Origin: Pseudomonas syringae
Lineage (GTDB): Bacteria > Pseudomonadota > Gammaproteobacteria > Pseudomonadales > Pseudomonadaceae
DNA: 47,032 nt
Direction of reading: 5' to 3'
NCBI RefSeq assembly: GCF_001698815.1
Contig: NZ_LGSI01000065.1
Coordinates: 1-47,032, forward strand
The notes beneath the pieces were generated by a model, which searched no databases, was not told the origin of the DNA, and worked only from the letters and a program-made list of their open reading frames with translations. Position numbers and translations under genes: made by a program. This document shows positions 24,642-33,469 of the stretch, piece after piece (position 1 is the first letter of the stretch; each line of letters begins with the position of its first letter).

Positions 24642-25898
24642 TCACTGTTTAGGTGTGCCGCGAGAAAGCTCCATGATCATGCGCGTCAGCAGGTAAATCC
24701 GTGGCGAGACGCTTTCAACTTCTGCGTATTCTTCGGGCGTATGAATGTTGCCGCCGACGATGCCGAAACCGTCCAGCGTAGGCACGCCGACACTGGCGGC
24801 CAGGCTTGCATCGGCTGCGCCGCCACTGCCTTCGATGGTCAGCGTGCGGCCCAGTTCGCCATAAATGCCTTGGGCGATAGCCACCAACTTGTCGCTTTCG
24901 GCGGTTTGCGGCATGGGTGGCAGGCCACGAATCAGCTTCGTCGACACTTCGGTTTCCGGGATCAGTTTGTCTGCCGATACTCGCGCGAGATCCTTCTCGA
25001 TCCGGTCGAACTCTTCCGGCACCGCTGCACGTACATCGGCCTTGGCGGTGGCTTGATCAGGAATGATGTTGGTGCGGTCACCGGAATTGATGGTGGTGAA
25101 GTTGATGGTGGTTTTTTTCTCAGGATCGCCCAGTTTGCCCAGTTGCAGGATCTGATGCGCCGCTTCCATCGCCGCGTTACGGCCCAGTTCCGGTGCGACA
25201 CCCGCGTGGGAGGCTTTGCCCTTCACGTCGACGACTGCCGTGGCACTGCCTTTACGCCAGACAACCAGGCCATCGGCTGGGCGGCCTGGCTCCAGGTTCA
25301 ACGTCACATCGTGTTGCTTGGCGGTTTTCTTGATCAGGTCGGTCGCAGCGTCCGAGCCGGTTTCTTCGCTGGCGTCCAGCAGGAAGGTGATCTGCGCGTA
25401 GTCGGTAAAATTCAGATTTTTCAGAATCTGCAACGCGTAGATGCCGGCAACGATGCCGCCCTTATCGTCCATCACGCCCGGACCATAAGCGCGTCCGTCC
25501 TTGATGTGGAAAGGACGGGCAGCGGCCGAGCCTTCCTTGAACACCGTATCCATGTGCGCCATGAGCAATATTTTCGCTTTACCCGTGCCCTTGAGCGTGG
25601 CGATCACGTGGTTGCTCTTGTCCGGGGCAGTATTGGGCACAGTCTCAATGGTCGCACCGAGCTTTTTCAATTCCTCGACGACAATGGCGCTCACCTTGCT
25701 CAGACCCGGCTCGTAACCGGACCCGGAATCGATATTCACCAGTTGCTCCAACAGCTTCAGCGCGGGCTCCTTGGATTGCTCGGCGCCAGCCTGAACCAGT
25801 TTGTCGGGCGTCGCCGCCTGAGCAAGGGAGCCACCACCAAACGTGACAGCAAGCGCCAGAGCGGAGGCGAGGGCAGAGCGCGAAAATATCAACGGCAT
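24642..25898 (-). CDS. Periplasmic M20-family metallopeptidase, glutamate carboxypeptidase (CPG2) type
   Basis: A 418-residue zinc peptidase close in length to carboxypeptidase G2 (415). The signal peptide MPLIFSRSALASALALAVTF ends near LAQA-ATPDK. Metal and catalytic motifs of M20 are present: AHMDTVF (His, Asp), GPGVMDDKGGIV (bridging Asp), DASEETGSDAA (catalytic and ligand Glu). A dimerisation domain lies between. It would cut C-terminal glutamate or similar residues from peptides or folates in the periplasm. The ATG at 25898 has AAGGA seven bases upstream; an upstream TTG at 25931 is not needed. It is monocistronic and faces away from the tRNA-gab region. Confidence 0.88.
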   Translation of the reverse strand: MPLIFSRSALASALALAVTFGGGSLAQAATPDKLVQAGAEQSKEPALKLLEQLVNIDSGSGYEPGLSKVSAIVVEELKKLGATIETVPNTAPDKSNHVIATLKGTGKAKILLMAHMDTVFKEGSAAARPFHIKDGRAYGPGVMDDKGGIVAGIYALQILKNLNFTDYAQITFLLDASEETGSDAATDLIKKTAKQHDVTLNLEPGRPADGLVVWRKGSATAVVDVKGKASHAGVAPELGRNAAMEAAHQILQLGKLGDPEKKTTINFTTINSGDRTNIIPDQATAKADVRAAVPEEFDRIEKDLARVSADKLIPETEVSTKLIRGLPPMPQTAESDKLVAIAQGIYGELGRTLTIEGSGGAADASLAASVGVPTLDGFGIVGGNIHTPEEYAEVESVSPRIYLLTRMIMELSRGTPKQ

Positions 25899-26011
25899 GA
25901 GTCGTTCCTTGAATGGGCTGGATTGATCCAAAACACCCTAACGATTCTTGCGACGTTGCGCATCTGAAAAGTGCAGCCTGCCAATTGGACGCAAAGCCAA
26001 ACCCCGGAAAC

Positions 26012-26040
26012 AAGAAAGCCCGCACGGGGCGGGCTTCTTG
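26012..26040 (-). terminator. Terminator of the tRNA-Arg transcript
   Basis: The 8-bp stem AAGCCCGC (26016-26023) / GCGGGCTT (26029-26036), read leftward, is followed by TTTCTTG. It lies about 45 bases beyond the tRNA 3' end. Confidence 0.75.
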
Positions 26041-26081
26041 GGGTGTTTTGAGACAGTCTGAGACAGCTCAAAACAGGTAGG

Positions 26082-26158
26082 TGGTGCACCAGACGGGATT
26101 CGAACCCATGACCACTGCCTTCGGAGGGCAGTACTCTATCCAGCTGAGCTACTGGTGC
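26082..26158 (-). tRNA. tRNA-Arg (anticodon CCG)
   Basis: A complete 77-nt cloverleaf on the minus strand, including the encoded CCA end (26082-26084). The acceptor stem is GCACCAG (26152-26158) with CTGGTGC (26086-26092). The anticodon stem CTGCC/GGCAG encloses the loop CTCCGAA, so the anticodon is CCG and reads CGG. The T-arm GGTTCGAATCC is standard. tRNA genes can be integration sites, but no integrase or duplicated 3' end is visible nearby. Confidence 0.97.
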
Positions 26159-26338
26159 AATGCGGCCGCCATGATACTCATCTGATTGGCATGCGTCCAT
26201 GCTGGCGAGAGGCTGTTGTTGATTTCGCACGTTTTTGGGGCTGTGGATGACGTTGATCAGAAAATCGAGAGGATTTTGGCAAATACGTTCTTTTTTTCGA
26301 ACAGCCTATTGTCCTTTACCCCAGCAGTCCCTAGGATT

Positions 26339-26356
26339 CGTTTGAGATTTCAAACG
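26339..26356. promoter_or_regulatory. 18-bp perfect dyad upstream of gabD
   Basis: CGTTTGA (26339-26345) and TCAAACG (26350-26356) are separated by GATT, about 140-160 bases before the gabD start. It may be an operator for GABA control. The remainder of 26159-26496 shows no gene; I could not find a good sigma54 or sigma70 promoter there. Confidence 0.45.
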
Positions 26357-26496
26357 CTCTTGTCCGGTTCTCCCGCACTTTTGGCGACCCTTCGTTGCGG
26401 AGCCCGGCGAATATTTCCTGACGGCAGTCTCGTTCGAGGCGCCTTTGCACAACAATAATTGCTCCGCCCTTGCGCGGTGCTGTTTAGGAGGCCGAC

Positions 26497-27939
26497 ATGC
26501 AGCTTAAAGACTCGAAACTGTTCCGCCAACAAGCCTATATCAATGGTGTCTGGCTGGACGCGGACAGTGGTCAGACGATCAAGGTCAACAACCCGGCTGA
26601 CAACGAAATTCTCGGCACTGTGCCAAAAATGGGCGCTGCTGAAACCCGTCGTGCCATCGAAGCTGCTGACAAGGCGCTGCCGGCCTGGCGTGCGCTGACC
26701 GCCAAAGAGCGCGGCAACAAGCTGCGTCGCTGGTACGAGCTGATGATCGAGAACCAGGACGACCTCGCGCGCCTGATGACGCTCGAACAAGGCAAGCCGC
26801 TGGCCGAGGCCAAGGGTGAGATCGCTTACGCGGCGTCCTTTATCGAGTGGTTCGCTGAAGAAGCCAAGCGAGTGTATGGCGATGTGATTCCGGGCCATCA
26901 GCCGGACAAACGTCTGATCGTGCTCAAGCAGCCGATTGGCGTGACGGCGGCGATTACGCCGTGGAACTTCCCGGCAGCAATGATCACCCGTAAAGCCGGC
27001 CCGGCGCTGGCCGCTGGCTGCACCATGGTCCTCAAGCCTGCGTCGCAAACCCCTTATTCGGCATTGGCCCTGGCTGAACTGGCCGAGCGCGCGGGCATCC
27101 CGGCTGGCGTGTTCAGCGTGGTGACCGGCAGCGCTGGCGATATCGGCAGCGAGCTGACCAGCAACCCAATCGTGCGCAAATTGTCGTTCACCGGCTCGAC
27201 CGAAATTGGTCGTCAGTTGATGGCTGAGTGCGCCAAGGACATCAAGAAGGTGTCGCTGGAATTGGGTGGCAACGCGCCCTTTATCGTGTTCGACGACGCG
27301 GACCTGGATAAGGCCGTTGAAGGCGCGATCATTTCCAAGTATCGCAACAACGGCCAGACCTGCGTCTGCGCCAACCGCATCTATGTGCAGGACGCCGTTT
27401 ACGACGCGTTCGCCGAGAAGCTGAAAACCGCTGTGGGCAAGCTGAAGATCGGTAACGGTCTGGAAGAGGGCACCACGACCGGTCCGCTGATCGACGAAAA
27501 AGCCGTGAACAAGGTCAAGGAACACATCGCCGACGCCGTTGGCAAGGGCGCGAAAGTGCTGCTGGGCGGCAACAGCATGCAAGGCAATTTCTTCGAGCCG
27601 ACCATTCTGGTCAACGTGTCGAAAGACGCGGCGGTCGCCAAAGAAGAAACCTTCGGCCCGCTGGCGCCGCTGTTCCGCTTTAAAGACGAAGCTGAAGTGA
27701 TTGCGATGGCCAACGACACCGAGTTCGGTCTGGCGTCGTACTTCTACGCTCGTGACATGAGCCGCGTGTTCCGTGTTGCTGAAGCGCTGGAATACGGCAT
27801 GGTGGGTATCAACACCGGCCTGATCTCCAACGAAGTCGCGCCGTTTGGCGGGATCAAGTCGTCGGGCCTGGGCCGTGAAGGCTCCAAGTACGGCATCGAA
27901 GATTATCTGGAAATCAAATACCTGTGCCTGAGCGTTTAA
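26497..27939 (+). CDS. gabD: NADP-dependent succinate-semialdehyde dehydrogenase GabD
   Basis: It oxidises succinate semialdehyde to succinate, the last step of GABA degradation to the TCA cycle. The 480 residues match E. coli GabD (482). Motifs of the aldehyde dehydrogenase fold are readable: TPWNFPAAM (153-161), the cofactor loop FTGSTEIG (231-238), general base Glu255 in LELGGNAPF, and catalytic Cys289 in NNGQTCVCANR. The nearby second Cys (291) is the redox-switch position of GabD proteins. The ATG has a strong AGGAGG ribosome-binding site. gabT follows after 138 bases on the same strand. Confidence 0.97.
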   Translation: MQLKDSKLFRQQAYINGVWLDADSGQTIKVNNPADNEILGTVPKMGAAETRRAIEAADKALPAWRALTAKERGNKLRRWYELMIENQDDLARLMTLEQGKPLAEAKGEIAYAASFIEWFAEEAKRVYGDVIPGHQPDKRLIVLKQPIGVTAAITPWNFPAAMITRKAGPALAAGCTMVLKPASQTPYSALALAELAERAGIPAGVFSVVTGSAGDIGSELTSNPIVRKLSFTGSTEIGRQLMAECAKDIKKVSLELGGNAPFIVFDDADLDKAVEGAIISKYRNNGQTCVCANRIYVQDAVYDAFAEKLKTAVGKLKIGNGLEEGTTTGPLIDEKAVNKVKEHIADAVGKGAKVLLGGNSMQGNFFEPTILVNVSKDAAVAKEETFGPLAPLFRFKDEAEVIAMANDTEFGLASYFYARDMSRVFRVAEALEYGMVGINTGLISNEVAPFGGIKSSGLGREGSKYGIEDYLEIKYLCLSV

Positions 27940-27983
27940 CGCCCGCGCAGTAGCTTCACACGCAATTCCACCCGGTAGCCGGA

Positions 27984-28019
27984 AGTTGCAGCAGTCGATC
28001 ATCGTATGCTGCTGCAACT
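27984..28019 (+). other. 11-bp perfect hairpin between gabD and gabT
   Basis: AGTTGCAGCAG (27984-27994) pairs exactly with CTGCTGCAACT (28009-28019) around a 14-base loop. There is no T tract, so it is not a simple terminator. It may be an RNA processing or stability element that sets gabD and gabT to different levels. Confidence 0.5.
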
Positions 28020-28077
28020 CACCCCGACTGCTTAATCCTTGACCAACGCCGACCGATGAGCGGCGAATGAGGAAACC

Positions 28078-29358
28078 ATGAGTCAAACAAACGCAGAATT
28101 GATGAAACGCCGCGAAGCCGCTGTTCCACGCGGTGTTGGCCAGATCCACCCGATCTTCGCCGCTTCGGCCAAAAACGCTACTGTGACTGACGTTGAAGGT
28201 CGCGAATTCATCGACTTCGCTGGCGGCATCGCGGTACTGAACACCGGTCACCTGCACCCGAAAATCATTGCCGCCGTGCAAGAGCAACTGACCAAGCTGA
28301 CTCACACCTGCTTCCAGGTTCTGGCTTACGAGCCGTACGTTGAGCTGTGCGAAAAGATCAACGCCAAGGTGCCAGGTGATTTCGAGAAGAAAACCCTGTT
28401 GGTGACCACCGGCTCCGAAGCGGTTGAAAACGCCGTGAAGATCGCCCGTGCCGCCACTGGCCGTACCGGCGTGATCGCGTTCACTGGCGCTTACCATGGC
28501 CGCACCATGATGACCCTGGGTCTGACCGGCAAAGTCGTGCCTTACTCGGCCGGCATGGGCCTGATGCCAGGCGGTATCTTCCGCGCAATCTATCCATGTG
28601 AACTGCATGGCGTGAGCGTCGATGATTCCATCGCCAGCATCGAGCGCATCTTCAAGAACGACGCCGAGCCGCGCGACATCGCTGCGATCATCATCGAGCC
28701 GGTTCAGGGCGAAGGTGGTTTCTATGTGGCGCCAAAGGCGTTCATGGCTCGCCTGCGCGAACTGTGCGACAAGCACGGGATCCTGCTGATCGCTGACGAA
28801 GTGCAGACCGGCGCCGGGCGTACCGGTACGTTCTTCGCCATGGAACAGATGGGCGTCAGCGCCGACCTGACCACCTTCGCCAAATCCATCGCTGGCGGTT
28901 TCCCGTTGGCCGGTGTGTGCGGTAAGGCTGAATACATGGACGCCATCGCTCCGGGCGGTCTGGGCGGCACATACGCCGGTAGCCCGGTGGCTTGCGCGGC
29001 TGCGCTGGCGGTATTGCAAGTGTTTGAAGAAGAACACCTGCTGGATCGCTGCAAGGCAGTGGGCGAGCGTCTGGTGACGGGCCTCAAGGCGATTCAGGCC
29101 AAGTACCCGGTGATCGGTGAAGTCCGTGCGCTGGGCGCGATGATCGCGCTGGAGCTCTTCGAAAACGGCGACACCCACAAGCCGAATGCTGCGGCTGTGG
29201 CGCAGGTTGTGGCCAAGGCCCGCGACAAGGGTCTGATCCTGCTGTCTTGCGGCACCTACGGCAACGTTTTGCGCGTCCTGGTACCGCTGACTTCGCCGGA
29301 CGAGCAACTGGATAAAGGCCTGGCGATTCTTGAAGAGTGCTTCGCTGAACTGGCGTGA
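28078..29358 (+). CDS. gabT: 4-aminobutyrate aminotransferase GabT
   Basis: A PLP enzyme that transfers the amino group of GABA (or aminovalerate) to 2-oxoglutarate, giving succinate semialdehyde for GabD. It has the family length of 426 residues. Class III aminotransferase motifs: TTGSEAVENA (110-119), GAYHGRT (137-143), the PLP-contacting Asp in LLIADEVQTGAGRTG, and the Schiff-base Lys269 in TTFAKSIAGGFPL. The ATG is preceded by ATGAGGAAACC. A strong terminator follows at 29403-29430. Confidence 0.97.
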   Translation: MSQTNAELMKRREAAVPRGVGQIHPIFAASAKNATVTDVEGREFIDFAGGIAVLNTGHLHPKIIAAVQEQLTKLTHTCFQVLAYEPYVELCEKINAKVPGDFEKKTLLVTTGSEAVENAVKIARAATGRTGVIAFTGAYHGRTMMTLGLTGKVVPYSAGMGLMPGGIFRAIYPCELHGVSVDDSIASIERIFKNDAEPRDIAAIIIEPVQGEGGFYVAPKAFMARLRELCDKHGILLIADEVQTGAGRTGTFFAMEQMGVSADLTTFAKSIAGGFPLAGVCGKAEYMDAIAPGGLGGTYAGSPVACAAALAVLQVFEEEHLLDRCKAVGERLVTGLKAIQAKYPVIGEVRALGAMIALELFENGDTHKPNAAAVAQVVAKARDKGLILLSCGTYGNVLRVLVPLTSPDEQLDKGLAILEECFAELA

Positions 29359-29402
29359 GTACGCCGGGGTCGTATTGATTAAAATATGACCAAATGGACA
29401 AA

Positions 29403-29430
29403 AAAGACCCGCTTCGGCGGGTTTTTTTGC
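29403..29430 (+). terminator. Rho-independent terminator of gabT
   Basis: ACCCGC-TTCG-GCGGGT (29407-29422) with a stable UUCG loop, followed by seven T residues. It lies 49 bases after the gabT stop. Confidence 0.92.
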
Positions 29431-29517
29431 GTTTTTAGGGGGCAAATATCGCTTTTGGGGTATATCTCCAAACGGATGCATTGGCTAAGGTGAACGCATC
29501 GATGTCGGAGACTGCTG

Positions 29518-30891
29518 ATGACAGCTGTAGATTTACCCGCGGTACCTCGCGTCTTGATTGCCGAATCCGATCCATGGGTTCGTGAAACGCTGAGTGAATT
29601 GCTCCTGAGTGTGCGCGCTGATATCGACCTTGAGATCTGCACCGATGGCAAACAGGCTGCCGAGTGGATGAAAAAGCAGCTGCCTGATCTGGTCATTGCT
29701 GCCAGAGAGCTCCCGGTAATCGACGGTTTGAGCCTGTTGCGCGGTGTCCGCGGGTTACAGCGCAAGCCAGTCATTCCTTTTATCCTGATCAGTAATCGCA
29801 GTGACAGCGCCAGTGTCCGTGAGGCCGTGCCGCTTGCGCCGACTGCTTACCTGACCAAACCCTTGAATACTGAAGGCCTGCGCCAGCGCCTTGAACGCCT
29901 GTTGCTGGGGTGTCCGGTACCGAATGCGGTTCCGGCGCTGATTCCCGGTATGACACTTGCCAGGTTTCTGGAGCAACGTCGTGACACCACCGACGGTGCG
30001 CCTTTGTTCGTGGATGTCGCGACGGCGATCAAACTCAGCAAGGGCGCTTCACGCATCGATACCACTTTGCTGGAGCAGGAGCTGCGCAACGACCCGCATA
30101 TCACCGCGGTGCTCATCGCGGCGGCCAATAGCGCGGCGCAGCATCTGGGCACGCCTGTGCAGACACTGCCAGCTGCCTTGGCGGTGTTGGGTGGGGCGCA
30201 GAGCGCCGACATCGTTTCCGGCCTGGAAAAAAAGCGTACGTCGGTGTTGACCAATGACGAGCTGTTGGCCAAGGCCAGTGAGCTGTGGACGTTATCGCAG
30301 CGTACTGCTGAATACGGACGCACTCTGGCGCGCATGCTTGAGGTAGATGCAGAACGCTGTTTTTGCGCTGGCTTATTACAGACGCTGGGTGATCTGGCTG
30401 TGGTGGGTTGCCTGCAGGAATGGTTGCAAGCTGGCGGGGAGCTGGATGATGAGCAGATCAGCCAATCACTGGAGCAGTATTCGGCAGCCTTCGGTTCTGC
30501 CTTGCGCACTCGCTGGCGTTTGCCGCTTGAGCTGCGAGAACTGATTGCGGCGGTTTATCAATACAACACCGGCGTTTACACCCGCGAAGTATTGATCATG
30601 AACCTGGCAGGCCAAATGGCGCGGCTCGGCAACGATGACAGCGTCACGCCCTTGCTCAAGACCAAGCCCGCCAGGTTGCTGAAGATGAACGTCGCAGATT
30701 TGCAGCGCCTGCGCAAGAAACTGACGGGCGTCACCGATCCAAGCCTGCTGAAGCCGACTGCCGGGTTGCTGGGGGAGGTTGTGCCGGAGGCCGAAGCGGA
30801 AGCGGAAACTGATGATGCTCCAGATGTGCTGGATCTGGCGCCGGAGTCGGAATCTATCGAAGGAGATCCGGAGAAGCCTTCGCAGGGCTAG
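29518..30891 (+). CDS. Pseudo-receiver/HDOD-domain signalling protein
   Basis: A 457-residue protein. Residues about 10-125 have a response-regulator fold with acidic-pocket residues (AESDPW) and the conserved Lys in YLTKPLN. At the phospho-acceptor position the sequence is LVIAARELPVIDG, so Asp is replaced by Ala62. A domain of HDOD type follows (about 150-360: LARFLEQR, VDVATAIKLSKG, the LQTLGDLAVVGCLQEW helix). HDOD is related to HD-GYP but has lost the HD metal site. The C-terminus is acidic and disordered. The protein is likely a phosphorylation-independent scaffold in c-di-GMP or stress signalling. It starts at the ATG at 29518 and appears monocistronic. Confidence 0.82.
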   Translation: MTAVDLPAVPRVLIAESDPWVRETLSELLLSVRADIDLEICTDGKQAAEWMKKQLPDLVIAARELPVIDGLSLLRGVRGLQRKPVIPFILISNRSDSASVREAVPLAPTAYLTKPLNTEGLRQRLERLLLGCPVPNAVPALIPGMTLARFLEQRRDTTDGAPLFVDVATAIKLSKGASRIDTTLLEQELRNDPHITAVLIAAANSAAQHLGTPVQTLPAALAVLGGAQSADIVSGLEKKRTSVLTNDELLAKASELWTLSQRTAEYGRTLARMLEVDAERCFCAGLLQTLGDLAVVGCLQEWLQAGGELDDEQISQSLEQYSAAFGSALRTRWRLPLELRELIAAVYQYNTGVYTREVLIMNLAGQMARLGNDDSVTPLLKTKPARLLKMNVADLQRLRKKLTGVTDPSLLKPTAGLLGEVVPEAEAEAETDDAPDVLDLAPESESIEGDPEKPSQG

Positions 30892-30896
30892 ATTCC

Positions 30897-30986
30897 GTAG
30901 GAGCGTGGCTTGCCCGCGAAGAACGATAACGCGGTGAGTCTGGTCGACCGAGGCGCCTGATTTCGCGGGCAAGCCACGCTCCAACA
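30897..30986. repeat. REP doublet
   Basis: GTAGGAGCGTGGCTTGCCCG begins at 30897 and CGCGGGCAAGCCACGCTCCA ends near 30982. A compensating change (GTGG/CCAC) keeps the two halves complementary. It lies between convergent genes. Confidence 0.88.
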
Positions 30987-30998
30987 GTTTGACGTCTG

Positions 30999-31991
30999 CT
31001 ATACCAACACGATCTGATTCTTGCCCTGGCGTTTGGCCTGGTACATGGCGGCGTCGGCGCGGCCGTACAGTGCTTCGAGGCTTTGATCGGCGTCGCCCAG
31101 GTTGGTCAGACCCTGGCTGGCGGTGATGCCAAATGTCACGCCGTCACGCTGGAAGCTCAAGCGCTGGATTTCCCGTTGCAGGCGCTCGGCGATCTGTTTG
31201 GCCATGTCGGGGGCGCAGCCGGGGAAAACTGCCGCGAACTCCTCACCGCCAATGCGCCCGAACAGATCACCACGGCGCAACGTTCCTCGACCGCACTCGG
31301 CGATGCGCTGCAACACCAGATCGCCTTCCTGGTGGCCGTAAGTGTCATTGACCAGCTTGAAGTCATCGATATCCAGCAACAGGAACGCCAATGGCGTGCC
31401 GTTCAGGCGCGCCTGTTCGAATTCGCGCTGGGCGCATTCGAAGAAATGTCGACGGTTGCTGCTCTGAGTGAGCACATCGGTGGTTGCCAGACGCTGTAAT
31501 TCGCTCTCCAGCTGCTTCTTTTCGGTGATGTCTTCGGCGATGCCGACCACGATCAAGCGATGCCCGGCGTCCGCCTGATGGCTGACGAAACACTTGTCGC
31601 TGAGCCAGCGTATTTCGCCATCGGCGCGGATGATGCGGTATTCGCGATCTTCGATGGAGCCTTTTTCGATCACCTCGTTGAGGCTGCGTTCGGCGTAATT
31701 CAGGTCATCCGGGTAGATGCTGTCACGCCATTCGCCGTAATCGGCCAGCAGCAAACCTGCCGAGCGCCCGAAAATCCGCTCATAGGCCGGACTGACATAA
31801 ATCATTTGCTGAGTCGCCCAGTCGAACGCCCACAAGACCGCGTTGACGCTGACCAACAGCGAACTGAATAGCTGTTCTCGTTCACTCAGGCGCGCGACCT
31901 CTGCCTGGGCATGCATCAACGCCAGCAGTGTTTCGGCTGCGGCGGGCATGTCGACAGTAGAGGCGGGGGGAGCGGGGTTCTGGTTGTCCAT
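30999..31991 (-). CDS. PAS-GGDEF diguanylate cyclase
   Basis: A soluble 330-residue cyclase making c-di-GMP. A short coiled region (about 20-42) precedes a PAS domain (about 43-160, with the PAC end IVVGIAEDITEKKQLE). The GGDEF domain runs to the end, with an intact active site GGEEF (248-252) and an inhibitory I-site RRGD (239-242), so product feedback is expected. The substrate loop LLLDIDDFKLVNDTYGH is complete. The ATG at 31991 was chosen over a TTG at 32006. The signal sensed by the PAS domain is unknown. It lies among other c-di-GMP genes (dibA at 33.5 kb, lapD at 1.8 kb), but no operon links them. Confidence 0.93.
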   Translation of the reverse strand: MDNQNPAPPASTVDMPAAAETLLALMHAQAEVARLSEREQLFSSLLVSVNAVLWAFDWATQQMIYVSPAYERIFGRSAGLLLADYGEWRDSIYPDDLNYAERSLNEVIEKGSIEDREYRIIRADGEIRWLSDKCFVSHQADAGHRLIVVGIAEDITEKKQLESELQRLATTDVLTQSSNRRHFFECAQREFEQARLNGTPLAFLLLDIDDFKLVNDTYGHQEGDLVLQRIAECGRGTLRRGDLFGRIGGEEFAAVFPGCAPDMAKQIAERLQREIQRLSFQRDGVTFGITASQGLTNLGDADQSLEALYGRADAAMYQAKRQGKNQIVLV

Positions 31992-32127
31992 GGCACTGCA
32001 TCTCAAGAAGAAGTGCGGCGCACAGCCACAACATTTCCCACGAAGGTTATGGGCTGATGTTCAGAGTGATTTTAAGGGGTGAAGTTCCGCAAAGGCGCGC
32101 CCGAGAAGGGCGCGCCGATCAACGGTG

Positions 32128-33312
32128 TCAGGCGTGGGCAGGACGTAGCGAGTAGGTTTTGAGCTGATCTGCGAAGTCGCGCAGCGAAGCAATGCCGCTG
32201 GCTTCGGCCTCGTGGATCCAATCCTTGATCGCTGCAAGCATGTCATGCCCATTGCTGCTGGTCTTGAGCCAGATCTGCTGCAGGGCCAGGCGTTTTTCGT
32301 AGATCACTTTCAGCGCCTGGCTGTGCTCCAGCATGGACTGGATATGCAGGTGATGCTTGTCATCCAGCAGACTGGTTTCCCGAGACAACAGCGCTTTGGC
32401 ACGATGGAATTGATGACGCACCGACGCGTCGGCCTTGGCCAGTTCCTGCGCCACCAGCGGGCCGATAACCAGCTTGCGGTACTGGGCCATGATCTGGAAG
32501 CGGTTGTTGAGAATCGCCATCGCGGTGTCCATGTCCATGCTGCCTTTGCCTTCGACCCGATGGGCGATGGGTGCAACGCGCTGTACTTTGGCCAGACGCA
32601 GGGCGCTGAACACTTTGATCCACGCCCAGCCCATGTCGAATTCCCACTTCTTGACCGACAGTTTGGCCGAGTTGGGATAGGTGTGATGGTTGTTGTGCAG
32701 CTCTTCGCCGCCAATGATGATGCCCCACGGCACCAGATTGGTCGCCGCATCACGGCATTCGAAGTTGCGATAACCCACCGCGTGGCCAAGGCCGTTGACC
32801 ACACCAGCAGCCCAGAACGGAATCCACATCATCTGGATCGCCCAGACGGTGATGCCCAGCGCGCCGAACAGCATCAGGTCGATAACGGCCATGATCGCGA
32901 TGCCCAACAGTGGGAAACGGGTATAAAGATTGCGTTCGATCCAGTCTTCCGGGCAGTTTTTCCCGTAGATGCGCAAGGTGTCCGGGTTTTCCGCTTCGGC
33001 GCGATACAACTCGGCACCTTTGCGCAGGACGGTAGACAAGCCTTTGATGACCGGGCTGTGCGGGTCATCGACCGTTTCGCATTTGGCGTGATGCTTGCGA
33101 TGGATAGCGGTCCATTCGCGGGTGTTCTGCGCCGTGGTCAGCCACAGCCAGAAACGAAAGAAATGTTTGAGACCTGCATTCAGCTCCAGCGAGCGGTGGG
33201 CCGAGTAGCGATGCAGATAAACCGTGACGCCGACGATAGTCACATGGGTTATCGCCAGAGTGACTGCCACCAACTGCCAGACGGAAAGATCGAGCAGACC
33301 GTTGTACCACAT
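32128..33312 (-). CDS. desA: Delta-9 fatty acid desaturase DesA
   Basis: A membrane di-iron desaturase that inserts a double bond into phospholipid acyl chains under aerobic conditions. The three histidine boxes are HRYSAH (34-39), HRKHH (71-75) and HNNHH (206-210). Hydrophobic segments near 10-32, 140-160 and 160-180 span the membrane. The ATG at 33312 gives 394 residues, the length of P. aeruginosa DesA; an ATG at 33372 would add 20 residues unlike the family. The C-terminal 150 residues are helical and hydrophilic. It is divergent from dibA, the conserved order in Pseudomonas. Confidence 0.93.
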   Translation of the reverse strand: MWYNGLLDLSVWQLVAVTLAITHVTIVGVTVYLHRYSAHRSLELNAGLKHFFRFWLWLTTAQNTREWTAIHRKHHAKCETVDDPHSPVIKGLSTVLRKGAELYRAEAENPDTLRIYGKNCPEDWIERNLYTRFPLLGIAIMAVIDLMLFGALGITVWAIQMMWIPFWAAGVVNGLGHAVGYRNFECRDAATNLVPWGIIIGGEELHNNHHTYPNSAKLSVKKWEFDMGWAWIKVFSALRLAKVQRVAPIAHRVEGKGSMDMDTAMAILNNRFQIMAQYRKLVIGPLVAQELAKADASVRHQFHRAKALLSRETSLLDDKHHLHIQSMLEHSQALKVIYEKRLALQQIWLKTSSNGHDMLAAIKDWIHEAEASGIASLRDFADQLKTYSLRPAHA

Positions 33313-33432
33313 AGGCTGTGTTGCCCTCGAAGTGACGCGCGTGAAGAAAAAAGTAACAGTGCGCATTATCACTTAGCCGTCAGATAAAACCAGTCGACCT
33401 TTCAGATAAGAGTCGCCAGATGTTTCTTACCC

Positions 33433-33438
33433 TATAAT
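33433..33438 (+). promoter_or_regulatory. Perfect -10 hexamer of dibA
   Basis: TATAAT lies 32 bases before the dibA ATG. No good -35 is found 16-18 bases upstream, so the promoter may be weak or activator-dependent. Confidence 0.45.
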
Positions 33439-33469
33439 CCCACCCTTTCGTAAGGCTTTTCGTTTTCTT

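Noticed and set aside
24573..25967. A 464-codon plus-strand frame opposite the M20 peptidase.
   Set aside because: It mirrors a gene with a signal peptide and complete metal-binding motifs, and shows no family of its own.
26082..26158. tRNA-Arg as an integration site for an island.
   Set aside because: No integrase and no repeated tRNA 3' end were seen on either side, and the flanking genes are ordinary core genes.
26159..26496. A sigma54 promoter upstream of gabD.
   Set aside because: Several GG and GC pairs were tried, but none had the required ten-base spacing within a TGGCAC/TTGC context.
26350..29481. A 1043-codon open frame on the minus strand across gabD and gabT.
   Set aside because: It is antisense to two well-defined enzymes with intact motifs. 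Long antisense frames arise from GC-rich codon bias, and it reads through REP-like and intergenic DNA without any recognisable domain.
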